Assembly (NCBI GenBank): GCA_900757505.1
Contig: CAAEOE010000075.1
Coordinates: 4,274 to 68,273 of the forward strand
Origin: an uncultured Collinsella sp.
GTDB lineage: Bacteria; Actinomycetota; Coriobacteriia; Coriobacteriales; Coriobacteriaceae
Length of the DNA: 64,000 bases
Reading direction: 5' to 3'
The stretch's first letter is position 1; each line of letters begins with the position of its first letter. The position numbers were made by a program, and so were the translations under genes. This document shows, in pieces, positions 50,691-58,775 of the stretch. The notes under the pieces are model-generated. The model saw nothing but the letters and a program-made list of their open reading frames with translations. It was not told the origin of the DNA and ran no database searches.

Positions 50691-50912
50691 TTACTGAACC
50701 TCGACGACGGCGGCCTCCTCCTTGCGGATGGAAAGCTCGTAGCCGCGCACGTTGATCTCAACCGGATCACCGAGCGGTGCAACCTTCACGACCTTGAACG
50801 AAGTGCCCTTGATGAGCCCCAGGTCCATAAGGTGGCGGCGAAGCGCACCCTCGCCGTGAAGCTTGACGATGGTAGAACTCTCGCCCACCTTAACGTCACC
50901 CAACGTCTTCAT
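50691..50912 (-). CDS. feoA: FeoA-family protein
   Basis: A 73-residue SH3-like protein: LGDVKVGESSTIVKL, RRHLMDLGLIKGTSFKVVKVAPLGDPVEINVRGYELSIRKEEA. It carries the MDLG and PLGDPVEI...RKEEA motifs of FeoA. FeoA binds FeoB and modulates its activity. AAGGGGG precedes the ATG. Second of two feoA genes ahead of feoB. Confidence 0.93.
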   Translation of the reverse strand: MKTLGDVKVGESSTIVKLHGEGALRRHLMDLGLIKGTSFKVVKVAPLGDPVEINVRGYELSIRKEEAAVVEVQ

Positions 50913-50951
50913 CCTCTTGTCCCCCTTTCGGTTTTTGTGAAATGCTGTGGA

Positions 50952-51194
50952 CTAACCGACGGTCATGATGTGCATGGCAACCTTGGAATCGATACCAAAG
51001 CGTGCGCCCAGCACAGTGACGATGATATTGGCGCCACTCGAGCTCACCACGTGGATTTCGCTTCCCTCGACAAAGCCGAGGTCCTTGAGGTGGTGCTTCA
51101 TATCCTCATTGCCCTTTACCCGAGACACGCGCACGGTTTCGCCCGCTTTTACCATCGAAAGCGGCATGGCCGGCATCTGCGGTCCGCAAGACAT
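50952..51194 (-). CDS. Second FeoA-family protein
   Basis: An 80-residue FeoA-type SH3 domain: MSMVKAGETVRVSRVKGNEDMKHHLKDLGFVEGS is approximate in its first residues, with the DLGFVEGSEIHVV core and GARFGIDSKVAMHIMTV tail clear. Paired feoA genes with different sequences are common in anaerobes. AGGAG precedes the ATG. First gene of the feo operon, after a large inverted repeat in the promoter. Confidence 0.88.
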   Translation of the reverse strand: MSCGPQMPAMPLSMVKAGETVRVSRVKGNEDMKHHLKDLGFVEGSEIHVVSSSGANIIVTVLGARFGIDSKVAMHIMTVG

Positions 51195-51237
51195 GAGTGA
51201 GCTCCTAACGTCGGTTCGTCCTCAACATCGACGCGGT

Positions 51238-51291
51238 AAAAGTTAACCACGTCTATGTTCGCTTTAGTAAACTAACACGTGGTTAACTTTT
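51238..51291. promoter_or_regulatory. Feo operon promoter with 15-bp inverted repeat and DtxR-like site
   Basis: AAAAGTTAACCACGT 51238-51252 and ACGTGGTTAACTTTT 51277-51291 are exact complements. Between them TTAGTAAACTAA resembles DtxR/MntR-type iron boxes. Iron repression is the likely function. Confidence 0.55.
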
Positions 51292-51337
51292 TGGAAAGGG
51301 TCTCTATTCAGTTTTCGAAAAAGTTTCCTATATGAAA

Positions 51338-51376
51338 CAAAAGGGCGCAGCAAAGGACCATCCTTTACCACGCCCT
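51338..51376 (-). terminator. Terminator after the HPr-like gene
   Basis: AGGGCG 51342-51347 pairs with CGCCCT 51371-51376, with an inner AAAGGA/TCCTTT pair and TTTTG on the minus strand. Confidence 0.75.
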
Positions 51377-51383
51377 GTCATGC

Positions 51384-51632
51384 TTAAAGCGAGAGATTCC
51401 TGATCGATGTGACACAGGAGGCCTCATCCACGCCCGAAACGCGGAAGATGATGTCCTCGCCGCACTCGCCGTAGAGAGCCATGAGGCCCATAACGTCGCG
51501 ACCGTCGGTATGGCGGTCGCCGATGCTAACCGACACGTCGCTACGATGCTTGGCAATGATGTCATAGAGCAGCGCAACCGGGCGGGCATGCAATCCCAAC
51601 GGATCTTTAATCGTCTTCGTAAACTCGACCAT
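51384..51632 (-). CDS. HPr-family phosphocarrier protein with Asp at the Ser46 site
   Basis: An 82-residue HPr-like protein with the active-site His in PLGLHARPV (the His15 equivalent). The regulatory serine of Gram-positive HPr, in KSIMG, is replaced: the local sequence is GRDVMGLMAL, with Asp at that place. It could still carry phosphate from enzyme I, but HPr kinase could not act on it in the usual way. GGAGGGG precedes the ATG at 51632. It stands alone without other PTS genes. Confidence 0.82.
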   Translation of the reverse strand: MVEFTKTIKDPLGLHARPVALLYDIIAKHRSDVSVSIGDRHTDGRDVMGLMALYGECGEDIIFRVSGVDEASCVTSIRNLSL

Positions 51633-51732
51633 GTCCCCTCCCGCGACGTCGTACATTCGGCCGGCAAAACCCAGCCATGTGGTAGCTATTGTACCGTTAG
51701 ATGCTTCTCGAGAGCTCCTCTGAACACCTCGC

Positions 51733-51948
51733 GGTCAAAAAGTGGCAAATATGAGTACTGTCACCAATTTAGTAGCAGCAAAATCGAGAGCAAATTGCCT
51801 ACTTTGAGCGATTCGAAGAGGTTGAAAGCCGTCAAACGCCCTTCAAAGGGGGTTAGATAAATTGATTTTGAGCCCATTTTCGCTCAGAGCAGGCCGAAAA
51901 ATATGACACCTCTTTTGCAACAGTACTCATATTTGGCATTTTTTGACC
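51733..51948. mobile_element. MITE-like element with about 29-bp inverted ends
   Basis: GGTCAAAAAGTGGCAAATAT with the following 9 bases (51733-51761) match the complement of 51920-51948 at 27 of 29 positions. The 158-bp interior has no gene. It occupies most of the gap between the HPr-like and permease genes. No target duplication is evident. Confidence 0.5.
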
Positions 51949-51971
51949 ACGGGGTCCAAAACCATGCCCCA

Positions 51972-52005
51972 AAACAAAAGGAGGGGCCTCGTAAGGCCCC
52001 TCCTT
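51972..52005 (-). terminator. Terminator after the amino-acid permease
   Basis: AAGGAGGGGCCT pairs with AGGCCCCTCCTT around CGTA, with TTTTG on the minus strand. Confidence 0.88.
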
Positions 52006-52052
52006 AGGAAAGGGAATCGATCTATTCCACAGCCGTAGATTAATCCTAGCCG

Positions 52053-53516
52053 CTACTCCATCATGTCGAGGACGGAGGGGCGCAGCTCGCTCTCGGCAGC
52101 CTCGGGATCGGTTTCGCGCAGGCGGTTGATGTAGCGGTTGTACCACATCACGGCAAGGCCCAGGAAGACAACCACGCCGCCGACGTTGTAGACCAGCGTC
52201 AGCCACAGCGGCTGATCGAGCGGAATGGTGCCGCAGATAAGCACGAAGCAGAAGACCACAAGCAGGAATGCAGCAATGACCAGGCCAAAGGTGCGCGAAC
52301 CCATGCGGAAGCCACGGGGAGCAGCGTCGAAGTTCTTGCGCAACATAAAGTAGGCAAGCAGGATCAGCAGCGGCGGGAGCAGAGCGGTGGCAGCCGTCAT
52401 GTTGGTGACGATCATGAGCAGGTCGTCGAGGTTACCGGAGCCCAGGGCCGGGATGATCAGGATGGGGACGACGATGGCGAACTGCAGCCAGGCAGCGCGG
52501 GCGGGAATGCCGTGCTCGTTGAGCTCGACGATCTTGCTACCAAAGACACCCTTGGGGATCTCGGTGAAGAAAACCTTGATGGGAGCAGAGGTCCACATCA
52601 TGAGGGAGCCCAGCGTGGCGGCGAGAAGGATCAAGCCGATGGCGCGCGTAGACACTTCCATGGGAATGCCAAAGTGGGCAAAGACAGCGCCGAATACGTC
52701 GAAGATACCGGTGGAGATGGCAACGCCGCCCTCGGGGATGAACAGGTTAACCAGCAGCGAAGCGCCTGCATACAGAAGGCCGATGGTCAGACCGGCGATA
52801 ACGACGGTGCGCACGAAGGCCTTGACGCCACCCTTAAGGTCGTTAAGGAACACGCCGACAGACTCAGCGCCGCCAACGCCCTGGATGATCCAGGCAAGCG
52901 TACCGAAGAAGCCCCACGCAGTTGCGAAGTTGCTCATGTCGGGAGCCATGTTAGCGGGAGTAGGAGCCGTAGCGAACTCAACGCCGCCAAAGGCAGCAGC
53001 CAGGGACAGCAGGATGAACACGGCGGTCAGGCCGAGAGCCGCGGTCGAACCGAAGGAGGAAATGGAGCCGATCCACTTAGCGCCCTTGGTCGAAACCCAC
53101 GTGGCGATAGCAAAGACAACGATCTCGATAATGGTGATCCACAGCTGCGAAAGCTCGGCGTTGGCACCAAAGAACACGTAGCTCGCGTAGATGATGACGT
53201 TGGGCAGGACGGACGCAAAGAAGAACAGGTTAACGAACCAGTAGCTAAATGCCGTCAGGAACGCCCAGCGACCACCCATCGAGGTCTTAACCCATGCGTA
53301 CACGCCCGACTCGGAGTCCTTGTTAAGGCCGACGAACTCGGCGGTAACCAGGGTATAGGGGACAAAGTACAAAAGCGTGGCGAAGAAGAACGACGGCGCG
53401 GCTGCTAAGCCGATGGCCGCGTTGTTGTTGATGATGTTCTTGATACCGAACACGGCGGCGACCGTCATGCCCAGCAGAGCGAACGAACCAATCGTTCCTC
53501 GTTTTTCAGAGCTCAT
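52053..53516 (-). CDS. APC-family amino acid permease/antiporter
   Basis: A 487-residue membrane protein with about 12 to 13 segments. FALLGMTVAAVFGIKNIINNNAAIGLAA is the first broken helix, and ESGVYAWVKTSMGGRWAFLTAF matches the APC loop after helix 2. It resembles the glutamate:GABA antiporter subgroup (GadC-like) and YjeM-type permeases. No decarboxylase is nearby, so the substrate is open. GGGAGGG precedes the ATG at 53516. Confidence 0.82.
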   Translation of the reverse strand: MSSEKRGTIGSFALLGMTVAAVFGIKNIINNNAAIGLAAAPSFFFATLLYFVPYTLVTAEFVGLNKDSESGVYAWVKTSMGGRWAFLTAFSYWFVNLFFFASVLPNVIIYASYVFFGANAELSQLWITIIEIVVFAIATWVSTKGAKWIGSISSFGSTAALGLTAVFILLSLAAAFGGVEFATAPTPANMAPDMSNFATAWGFFGTLAWIIQGVGGAESVGVFLNDLKGGVKAFVRTVVIAGLTIGLLYAGASLLVNLFIPEGGVAISTGIFDVFGAVFAHFGIPMEVSTRAIGLILLAATLGSLMMWTSAPIKVFFTEIPKGVFGSKIVELNEHGIPARAAWLQFAIVVPILIIPALGSGNLDDLLMIVTNMTAATALLPPLLILLAYFMLRKNFDAAPRGFRMGSRTFGLVIAAFLLVVFCFVLICGTIPLDQPLWLTLVYNVGGVVVFLGLAVMWYNRYINRLRETDPEAAESELRPSVLDMME

Positions 53517-53669
53517 AAGCCCTCCCAATCATCTATTAAATGTCATCTAAACCCGTCCGAGCTGCAAGTGCAAACACGGACGGCGCACCTGCTAAGGGGA
53601 ATGGGGAAAAGGGAGTCAACAAAGCCATCCCCCTTAACGGCGCGAAGCAAACGTCCAGGCGGACGAATA

Positions 53670-54125
53670 CTACTTGTTGGGGAAGGAATAACCTTCGACC
53701 GTCACGTGCAGTACCACGACGCGGGGATCCGCGGCATCGGCCACGACACGGTAGGCCTCGTCAATTTCGACGACGGCAACGCCGCCGGCGGGAATCGTCA
53801 CGGTCTCCCCCGCCCCCTCAAAGCGCTCGCGATCATCGATATCGCTGTAAGCGCGGGTGCAGGTGAGGCCTGCCTTGGGGGCAACCTCGACGGTCAGGTC
53901 GCCGTCGAGCGGAGCGAGCACGGCATGGTAGCGACGGTGACCGACCAGGTCGGCGGTTGCGGCCTCGCGGGCATAGACCCACCAGTACACCAGCGAGTCG
54001 CCGATGGAGTACGCCACATCGTGCTGCAGTTCAGAAACGCCGTCGAGCGCCTGGCCGGTACGCATCCACTTCTTGACGGACTTCATCTGAGCGTCGAAAT
54101 CGGCGCGCGAGTTAAAGACATGCAT
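53670..54125 (-). CDS. EbgC-like beta subunit of beta-galactosidase
   Basis: A 151-residue cupin-like protein of the YhcH/YjgK/YiaL (EbgC) family: LVGHRRYHAVLAPLDGDLTVEV and TVTIPAGGVAVVEIDEAYR supply the fold's metal-site residues. It starts 3 nt after the stop of the large GH2 subunit and would be translated with it. In the E. coli Ebg enzyme the small subunit is needed for full activity. A separate role as a sugar mutarotase-like protein is possible. Confidence 0.85.
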   Translation of the reverse strand: MHVFNSRADFDAQMKSVKKWMRTGQALDGVSELQHDVAYSIGDSLVYWWVYAREAATADLVGHRRYHAVLAPLDGDLTVEVAPKAGLTCTRAYSDIDDRERFEGAGETVTIPAGGVAVVEIDEAYRVVADAADPRVVVLHVTVEGYSFPNK

Positions 54126-54128
54126 GGC

Positions 54129-57100
54129 TTATGCCTCCTTAATGGGTGCCAGCGCCTGAGCCAAATCGGCAGACGTCAGCGGTCGCAGGGACACCTCAAA
54201 GCTGAAGCTCTCAAAACGGGTGCGATAGGAATCGAGCACCTCGGAACCCCAAGAGTTCGAGCCAAGGCCGAGCAGCTGGTCGTTGATGTTAACCGTGACC
54301 GTGTCGCCCGGAACAAGGTCGTAGACGTGCTTGGCATTATCAATAGCCTCGCAGCTATAGGGCCATGCCGAGAACGAGAACGGGTTGGAAGCGGCGTCGG
54401 CCGGACGAGTCACCAGCACGCCATCACCGTGGCTAGAGCGCAGGGCAACCCAGCGGGTACCCTCGCGGTTGGCACAGTCCTGAGGCATAACGTAGGGCGT
54501 GAACATGTCGTCGACCGTAGTGCGGTAATGACCGACCGGGTTGGCACGCAGCGAGTCCGGATAGTTCTCGCCCGGGCCGTGGCCATACCACTCGACGGCA
54601 CGATCGCAACCGGGAACCTCAAAGGAGATGCCGATGCGCGGGATAATGTCCGAATAGTCGCCGTAGGGCTCGCCGGAAACCTTGAGGTCGACGCGACCGC
54701 TCGGAAGCACGGTGTAGACAAGCTCGACGCGCATGCCGAACGCGCGGACGGGAGGAGCAATACGTTGGCTCACGGTAACGACGACCGCATTGCCGTCCTG
54801 CTTCCAAAAAACCTTGCGGGTGGACGTCTGCATTACATCAATGAAGTTGTCCTTCCACAGGGAGTCGTACTCCTGGGCGTGGTTGTCGACGAGCGGATGC
54901 CAAAAACCAACCTGGGGACCAGAGGCCATGACTTCACGGCCGGATGCCTTCCACTCGCTCACGGTGCCGTTTACCTTGCTGAAGGTCAGCTCGCCGTTGA
55001 GGGAGTGAATGCGAATCTCCTGCTCGGTCTCCTCGACCGTAAGCTCAGGACGAGTGGGGGCCGCAATGGCCGGCGCCGGATGGTTTGCGATGGCAAACTG
55101 GTTTGCGCCCAGTTGGAACATCGGCTCGCACCAGACGTGAGCGGCCATGGTGTAGGCGCGCACAGTCAGCAGGGTCTCGCCTACCGCGGCCTCGTGAATC
55201 ACCAGCGGAAGCTGGACGGACTCACCGGGGGCAACCGCACCGGGCATGAGCGTCTTGCGGCAGACCACGTCGCCGTCCACCAGGGTCTCCGCCGACAGGC
55301 AAACATCCTCGAGGGTGGTAAACCAGCGCTTGTTGGTGACAGTCAGCTCGCCCGCCTCGGCGTCATAAGCCATGCGAACCGGGCAGATGACCTGGCCGTA
55401 CTCGGTAAGGCCCGGGCTCGGCTGCTGCCAGGGGAACACCATGCCATCGATGCAGAAGTTGCTGTTGTTGGGGTAATCGCCGTTGTCGCCGCCATACATA
55501 TCGTAGGCAATGCCGTCCTCGGTCACAGCAGCCAGACCGTGGTCGCACCATTCCCAGATAAACTGGCCTTGGATGCAATCCCAGCGATCGAAGACCTCCT
55601 GATACTCGGACAGGCCTCCGGGGCCGTTGCCCATGGAGTGACCGTACTCGCAGTTGATGCGCGGCTTGGGGAACGGATGCTCACCAAAGTCGTTCATCTG
55701 CGACACACGGGAGTACATCGTGGAAATGACGTCGACGGTATCGGCGTTGCGGTCCTCCTCGTAGTGGACCGGACGACCATCGAGCTCGTGAGCCTTGGCG
55801 TACATCGCGCGGATGTTGCAGCCATAGCCGCTCTCGTTGCCCAGCGACCACATGATGATGCACGCGTGGTTGCGCTCCTGCATCACCAGGCGCTCAATAC
55901 GGTCGGCGTAGGCCGGCTCCCATGCCGGGTCGTCGGTAACCAGGGCGATGTTGCCGATATTCTCGAAGCCGTGGCTCTCCATATCGGTCTCGGCGACCAG
56001 CATGATGCCATACTCATCACACAGCTCGTAGAAGCGCGGGTCATTGGCATAGTGAGAGGTGCGCACTGCGTTGATGTTGTGCTGCTTCATGAGCTCCAGG
56101 TCGCGGCGCATGCGATCGAGGCCCACAGCGCGGCCCTTGTGATCGTCGTGATCGTGGCGGTTGACGCCATGCATTTTAAAGTAAGTGCCGTTGAGGTAGA
56201 TATGATTGCCCTCGACCGTCACCTCGGCAAGACCCTGGCGATGCGGGACGTACTCGCTCACCTTGTCGTCGTCGTAGACCTCAAACGTAAGATCGTAGAG
56301 GAAGGGGTCCTCGGGATTCCAGAAGTGGGCATCGGTCACGCTGCACTCGGCATGGCTGTCGACGCACTCACCCGTAGCCACCACGTTCTCGCCATCGCTG
56401 AGCGTAAACACAACGCGGGAAGCGCCCTCGGCAACCGTATCGAGCGTGATCAGAGCGGCATCGCCCTCGCGGTGCGTGCGGAACCTAAAGTCGACCAGGT
56501 GCGCGGCGGGACGCTGCATAAGGTACACATCGCGGAAGATGCCCGAGGCCCACCACATGTCCTGATCCTCGATGTAGCTGCCATCGCTGTACTGCAGGAC
56601 CTTGACCGCAAACAGGTTGTCGCCCTCGACGAGCGCGTCGGTCACGTCGAACTCGGCAGACAGGCGCGAACCCTTGGTCATGCCGATATACTGACCGTTG
56701 ACGTACAGCTCGCCATAGCTCTCGATGCCGTCGAAGCGAATGATCTCGCGAGCGCCGGCAGGAACGGCGGGAAGGTTGACGATGCGCTGGTAGACGCCCG
56801 TGGGGTCGTCGGAGGGAACGAACGGCTGATCAACCGGGAACGGGAAACCCTCGTCGGTGTAGGCAAGGTTGCCATAGCCGTCCACCTGCCACAGGTGCGG
56901 AACCTCCACGTGATCCCACTCGGGCTTGTACGTGGAGAGTTCCTCGTTGGAGACGGCAGCGGGGCCCTCAAAGAGGCGGAACTGCCACGAGCCGGACAGC
57001 TGGACAAACCCGCGCGACAGCTCGCGGCTGTACGTTGCAGCGAGATCGGCGGTCTCGTAACCCATAAAGTACGCATGGGGTGCCAGACGGTTCCTGTGGG

Positions 57101-57137
57101 TGAGCGCTTGGTTTTCCCAATCGTTAATGGCGTCCAT
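54129..57137 (-). CDS. GH2 beta-galactosidase, EbgA/LacZ type
   Basis: A 1002-residue GH2 enzyme. Domains in order are the jelly-roll near residues 40-210, an immunoglobulin-like domain, the TIM barrel near 310-600, another immunoglobulin-like domain and the beta-galactosidase small-chain domain. The acid/base Glu lies in MWSLGNESGYG and the nucleophile in INCEYGHSMGN; GVNRHDHD is the active-site signature. No signal peptide, so it hydrolyses imported lactose or galactosides. AAGGAG precedes the ATG. Three CAACCGGTTG operators lie upstream. Confidence 0.95.
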   Translation of the reverse strand: MDAINDWENQALTHRNRLAPHAYFMGYETADLAATYSRELSRGFVQLSGSWQFRLFEGPAAVSNEELSTYKPEWDHVEVPHLWQVDGYGNLAYTDEGFPFPVDQPFVPSDDPTGVYQRIVNLPAVPAGAREIIRFDGIESYGELYVNGQYIGMTKGSRLSAEFDVTDALVEGDNLFAVKVLQYSDGSYIEDQDMWWASGIFRDVYLMQRPAAHLVDFRFRTHREGDAALITLDTVAEGASRVVFTLSDGENVVATGECVDSHAECSVTDAHFWNPEDPFLYDLTFEVYDDDKVSEYVPHRQGLAEVTVEGNHIYLNGTYFKMHGVNRHDHDDHKGRAVGLDRMRRDLELMKQHNINAVRTSHYANDPRFYELCDEYGIMLVAETDMESHGFENIGNIALVTDDPAWEPAYADRIERLVMQERNHACIIMWSLGNESGYGCNIRAMYAKAHELDGRPVHYEEDRNADTVDVISTMYSRVSQMNDFGEHPFPKPRINCEYGHSMGNGPGGLSEYQEVFDRWDCIQGQFIWEWCDHGLAAVTEDGIAYDMYGGDNGDYPNNSNFCIDGMVFPWQQPSPGLTEYGQVICPVRMAYDAEAGELTVTNKRWFTTLEDVCLSAETLVDGDVVCRKTLMPGAVAPGESVQLPLVIHEAAVGETLLTVRAYTMAAHVWCEPMFQLGANQFAIANHPAPAIAAPTRPELTVEETEQEIRIHSLNGELTFSKVNGTVSEWKASGREVMASGPQVGFWHPLVDNHAQEYDSLWKDNFIDVMQTSTRKVFWKQDGNAVVVTVSQRIAPPVRAFGMRVELVYTVLPSGRVDLKVSGEPYGDYSDIIPRIGISFEVPGCDRAVEWYGHGPGENYPDSLRANPVGHYRTTVDDMFTPYVMPQDCANREGTRWVALRSSHGDGVLVTRPADAASNPFSFSAWPYSCEAIDNAKHVYDLVPGDTVTVNINDQLLGLGSNSWGSEVLDSYRTRFESFSFEVSLRPLTSADLAQALAPIKEA

Positions 57138-57170
57138 GGTGATGCTCCTTCATCATCGTAGTGATTCTTG

Positions 57171-57275
57171 TGCAACCGGTTGTCTTTATCTTACGGGCGA
57201 TGTAAAAAACTGTGCAACCGGTTGTCCGCTGAACGGTCGATTTGGCAGGGTTAACGGTGCAACCGGTTGTACAAT
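57171..57275. promoter_or_regulatory. Three CAACCGGTTG operators upstream of the beta-galactosidase
   Basis: TGTGCAACCGGTTGTC occurs near 57171 and 57211, and GGTGCAACCGGTTGTACA near 57259. Each is a LacI-type palindrome around CCGG, spaced by about 40 and 48 bp. The divergent LacI at 57514 is the likely repressor; looping is possible. The remaining 57276-57513 has no gene. Confidence 0.7.
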
Positions 57276-57513
57276 CGCAACACTTATGTCACCCTGAGTA
57301 TCGAAACTCAGCACAAGACATCGTTCTTAAGCTCGTAGGCAACCTCCACGCCCGCTGATATCTCACCCACACGAGACGTATTCGATTTCGGCTTGGTTGC
57401 AAAACGACACCGGTCACCGGATATCATGAACGCTGTTCAGGCGCACTATAGTAAGCTGTATCCGCACTAGCCCGTATCAGTGACAACATCGACCGCATTT
57501 TCCAGGAGACGCC

Positions 57514-58530
57514 ATGACACAACCAGTTCGCACCGCACCTACGCTTGCCGAGGTTGCCGCAGCTGCCGGCGTGTCGCGCTCCACGGCATCGCGCGCCCTC
57601 AACGATTCGCCCCGCATTAGCGAGGAAACCAAAAAGCGCGTCCGCGCGGCGGCCAAGGAAGTCAATTTTGTCCCCAACGCTCGTGGCCGAGCGCTCGCTG
57701 TCGGGCGCACGGAAATCATCGCCGTGCTCGTGACCGAGCCTCTGAGTGAACTCTTCAGCGACCCCACCTATAGCGAGTTTTTGAGCGGCATTACCGAGGA
57801 ACTGTCGGAGTCGTCCTATCTGCCCGTTATCTTGCAGGCGTCTTCTACGCATGAGCGCAACCGCGCACGCGAGCACTTTGAGCGCCGCTCGTTCGACGCC
57901 GTGATCGACGTCTCTCCCTACAAAGGCAGCGAGCTGCTCGAGGTGCTGCGCGAGCTGGGCGTACCCACCGTGTTGTGTGGCCAGCTCGAGGGCCACCCCT
58001 ATCGCGATGTGTTCTCGACGGTCTACTCTGACGACGAAGAGGGCGGACATTTTGCGGCACTCGCCATGAAGGATCGCGGGCGCAAAGATATCGTCGCCGT
58101 GTTGGGACCGCAAGACAACCCCGCTGTTGTCGACCGCCTGCGCGGCTACCGTGCCGTCTTGGGCGAAGACCTCCCAGACGCAAACGTTATCTATACCGGC
58201 TGGAACAGCGGAGACGGCTATCAGGCCATGCACCAGATCCTCGCGCGCGAGATTGCTTTCGATGGCGTGCTCTGCGGATCGGACCGTATCGCAGCTGGCG
58301 TCATCACCGCACTCAACGAGGCAGGCCTATCCGTTCCTGCGGACGTTTCTGTCGTCGGCTTCGACGATCACGAGATTGCGGCGCGCTGCGTCCCCGCGCT
58401 CACGACCGTCCGCCAGCCCCTGCGCGAAGAAGGACACATGGCCGCCAACATTGCGCTCGACATGATCAAGGGTGCCGAGCCCACCACCTCCGTGATGCAC
58501 ATGCAGCTGATCCAGAGAGACTCGCTATAA
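57514..58530 (+). CDS. LacI-family regulator of the beta-galactosidase operon
   Basis: A 338-residue LacI/GalR regulator: helix-turn-helix TLAEVAAAAGVSRSTASRALNDSPRIS, hinge VNFVPNARGRALAVGRT, then the sugar-binding domain with GFDDHEIAARCVPALTTVRQPLREEG near the C-terminus. CAGGAGA precedes the ATG. It is divergent from the beta-galactosidase genes, with operators at 57171-57275, so local repression relieved by a galactoside is the natural model. Confidence 0.9.
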   Translation: MTQPVRTAPTLAEVAAAAGVSRSTASRALNDSPRISEETKKRVRAAAKEVNFVPNARGRALAVGRTEIIAVLVTEPLSELFSDPTYSEFLSGITEELSESSYLPVILQASSTHERNRAREHFERRSFDAVIDVSPYKGSELLEVLRELGVPTVLCGQLEGHPYRDVFSTVYSDDEEGGHFAALAMKDRGRKDIVAVLGPQDNPAVVDRLRGYRAVLGEDLPDANVIYTGWNSGDGYQAMHQILAREIAFDGVLCGSDRIAAGVITALNEAGLSVPADVSVVGFDDHEIAARCVPALTTVRQPLREEGHMAANIALDMIKGAEPTTSVMHMQLIQRDSL

Positions 58531-58536
58531 GAAACT

Positions 58537-58588
58537 GGGGGCAGGCTTTCCGCCAGACAGTTGTTGCGGAAAGCCTGCCCCATTATTT
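58537..58588 (+). terminator. Terminator-like hairpin after the LacI gene
   Basis: GGGGCAGGCTTTCCGC pairs with GCGGAAAGCCTGCCCC (58537-58581) followed by ATTATTTT. Confidence 0.7.
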
Positions 58589-58599
58589 TGCCGAATTCT

Positions 58600-58678
58600 G
58601 GGTCGCGCTTTCCCAGAGGACCCCCTTTGGGAAAGCGCGACCCCTTCTGGGCGCAGATTCCGGGTTGTAGTTTCCCGG
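58600..58678. repeat. Two further hairpins between LacI and aspS
   Basis: GGGTCGCGCTTTCCC 58600-58614 pairs with GGGAAAGCGCGACCC 58629-58643, and CCGGG/CCCGG pair at about 58660-58678. Their stems share CTTTCC/GGAAAG with the neighbouring terminator hairpin, which suggests related repeats. Confidence 0.5.
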
Positions 58679-58716
58679 CGCACGACGGCAAGCCTCCAAA
58701 CCATGACGTCACGACA

Positions 58717-58752
58717 TAAAAAACGAGGGAAGGCACGCGTCCTTCCCTCGTT
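58717..58752 (-). terminator. Terminator after aspS
   Basis: AACGAGGGAAGG 58722-58733 pairs with CCTTCCCTCGTT 58741-58752; the minus strand continues with a run of T. Confidence 0.88.
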
Positions 58753-58775
58753 ACGGGCAATATGTAGCCGCTTGC

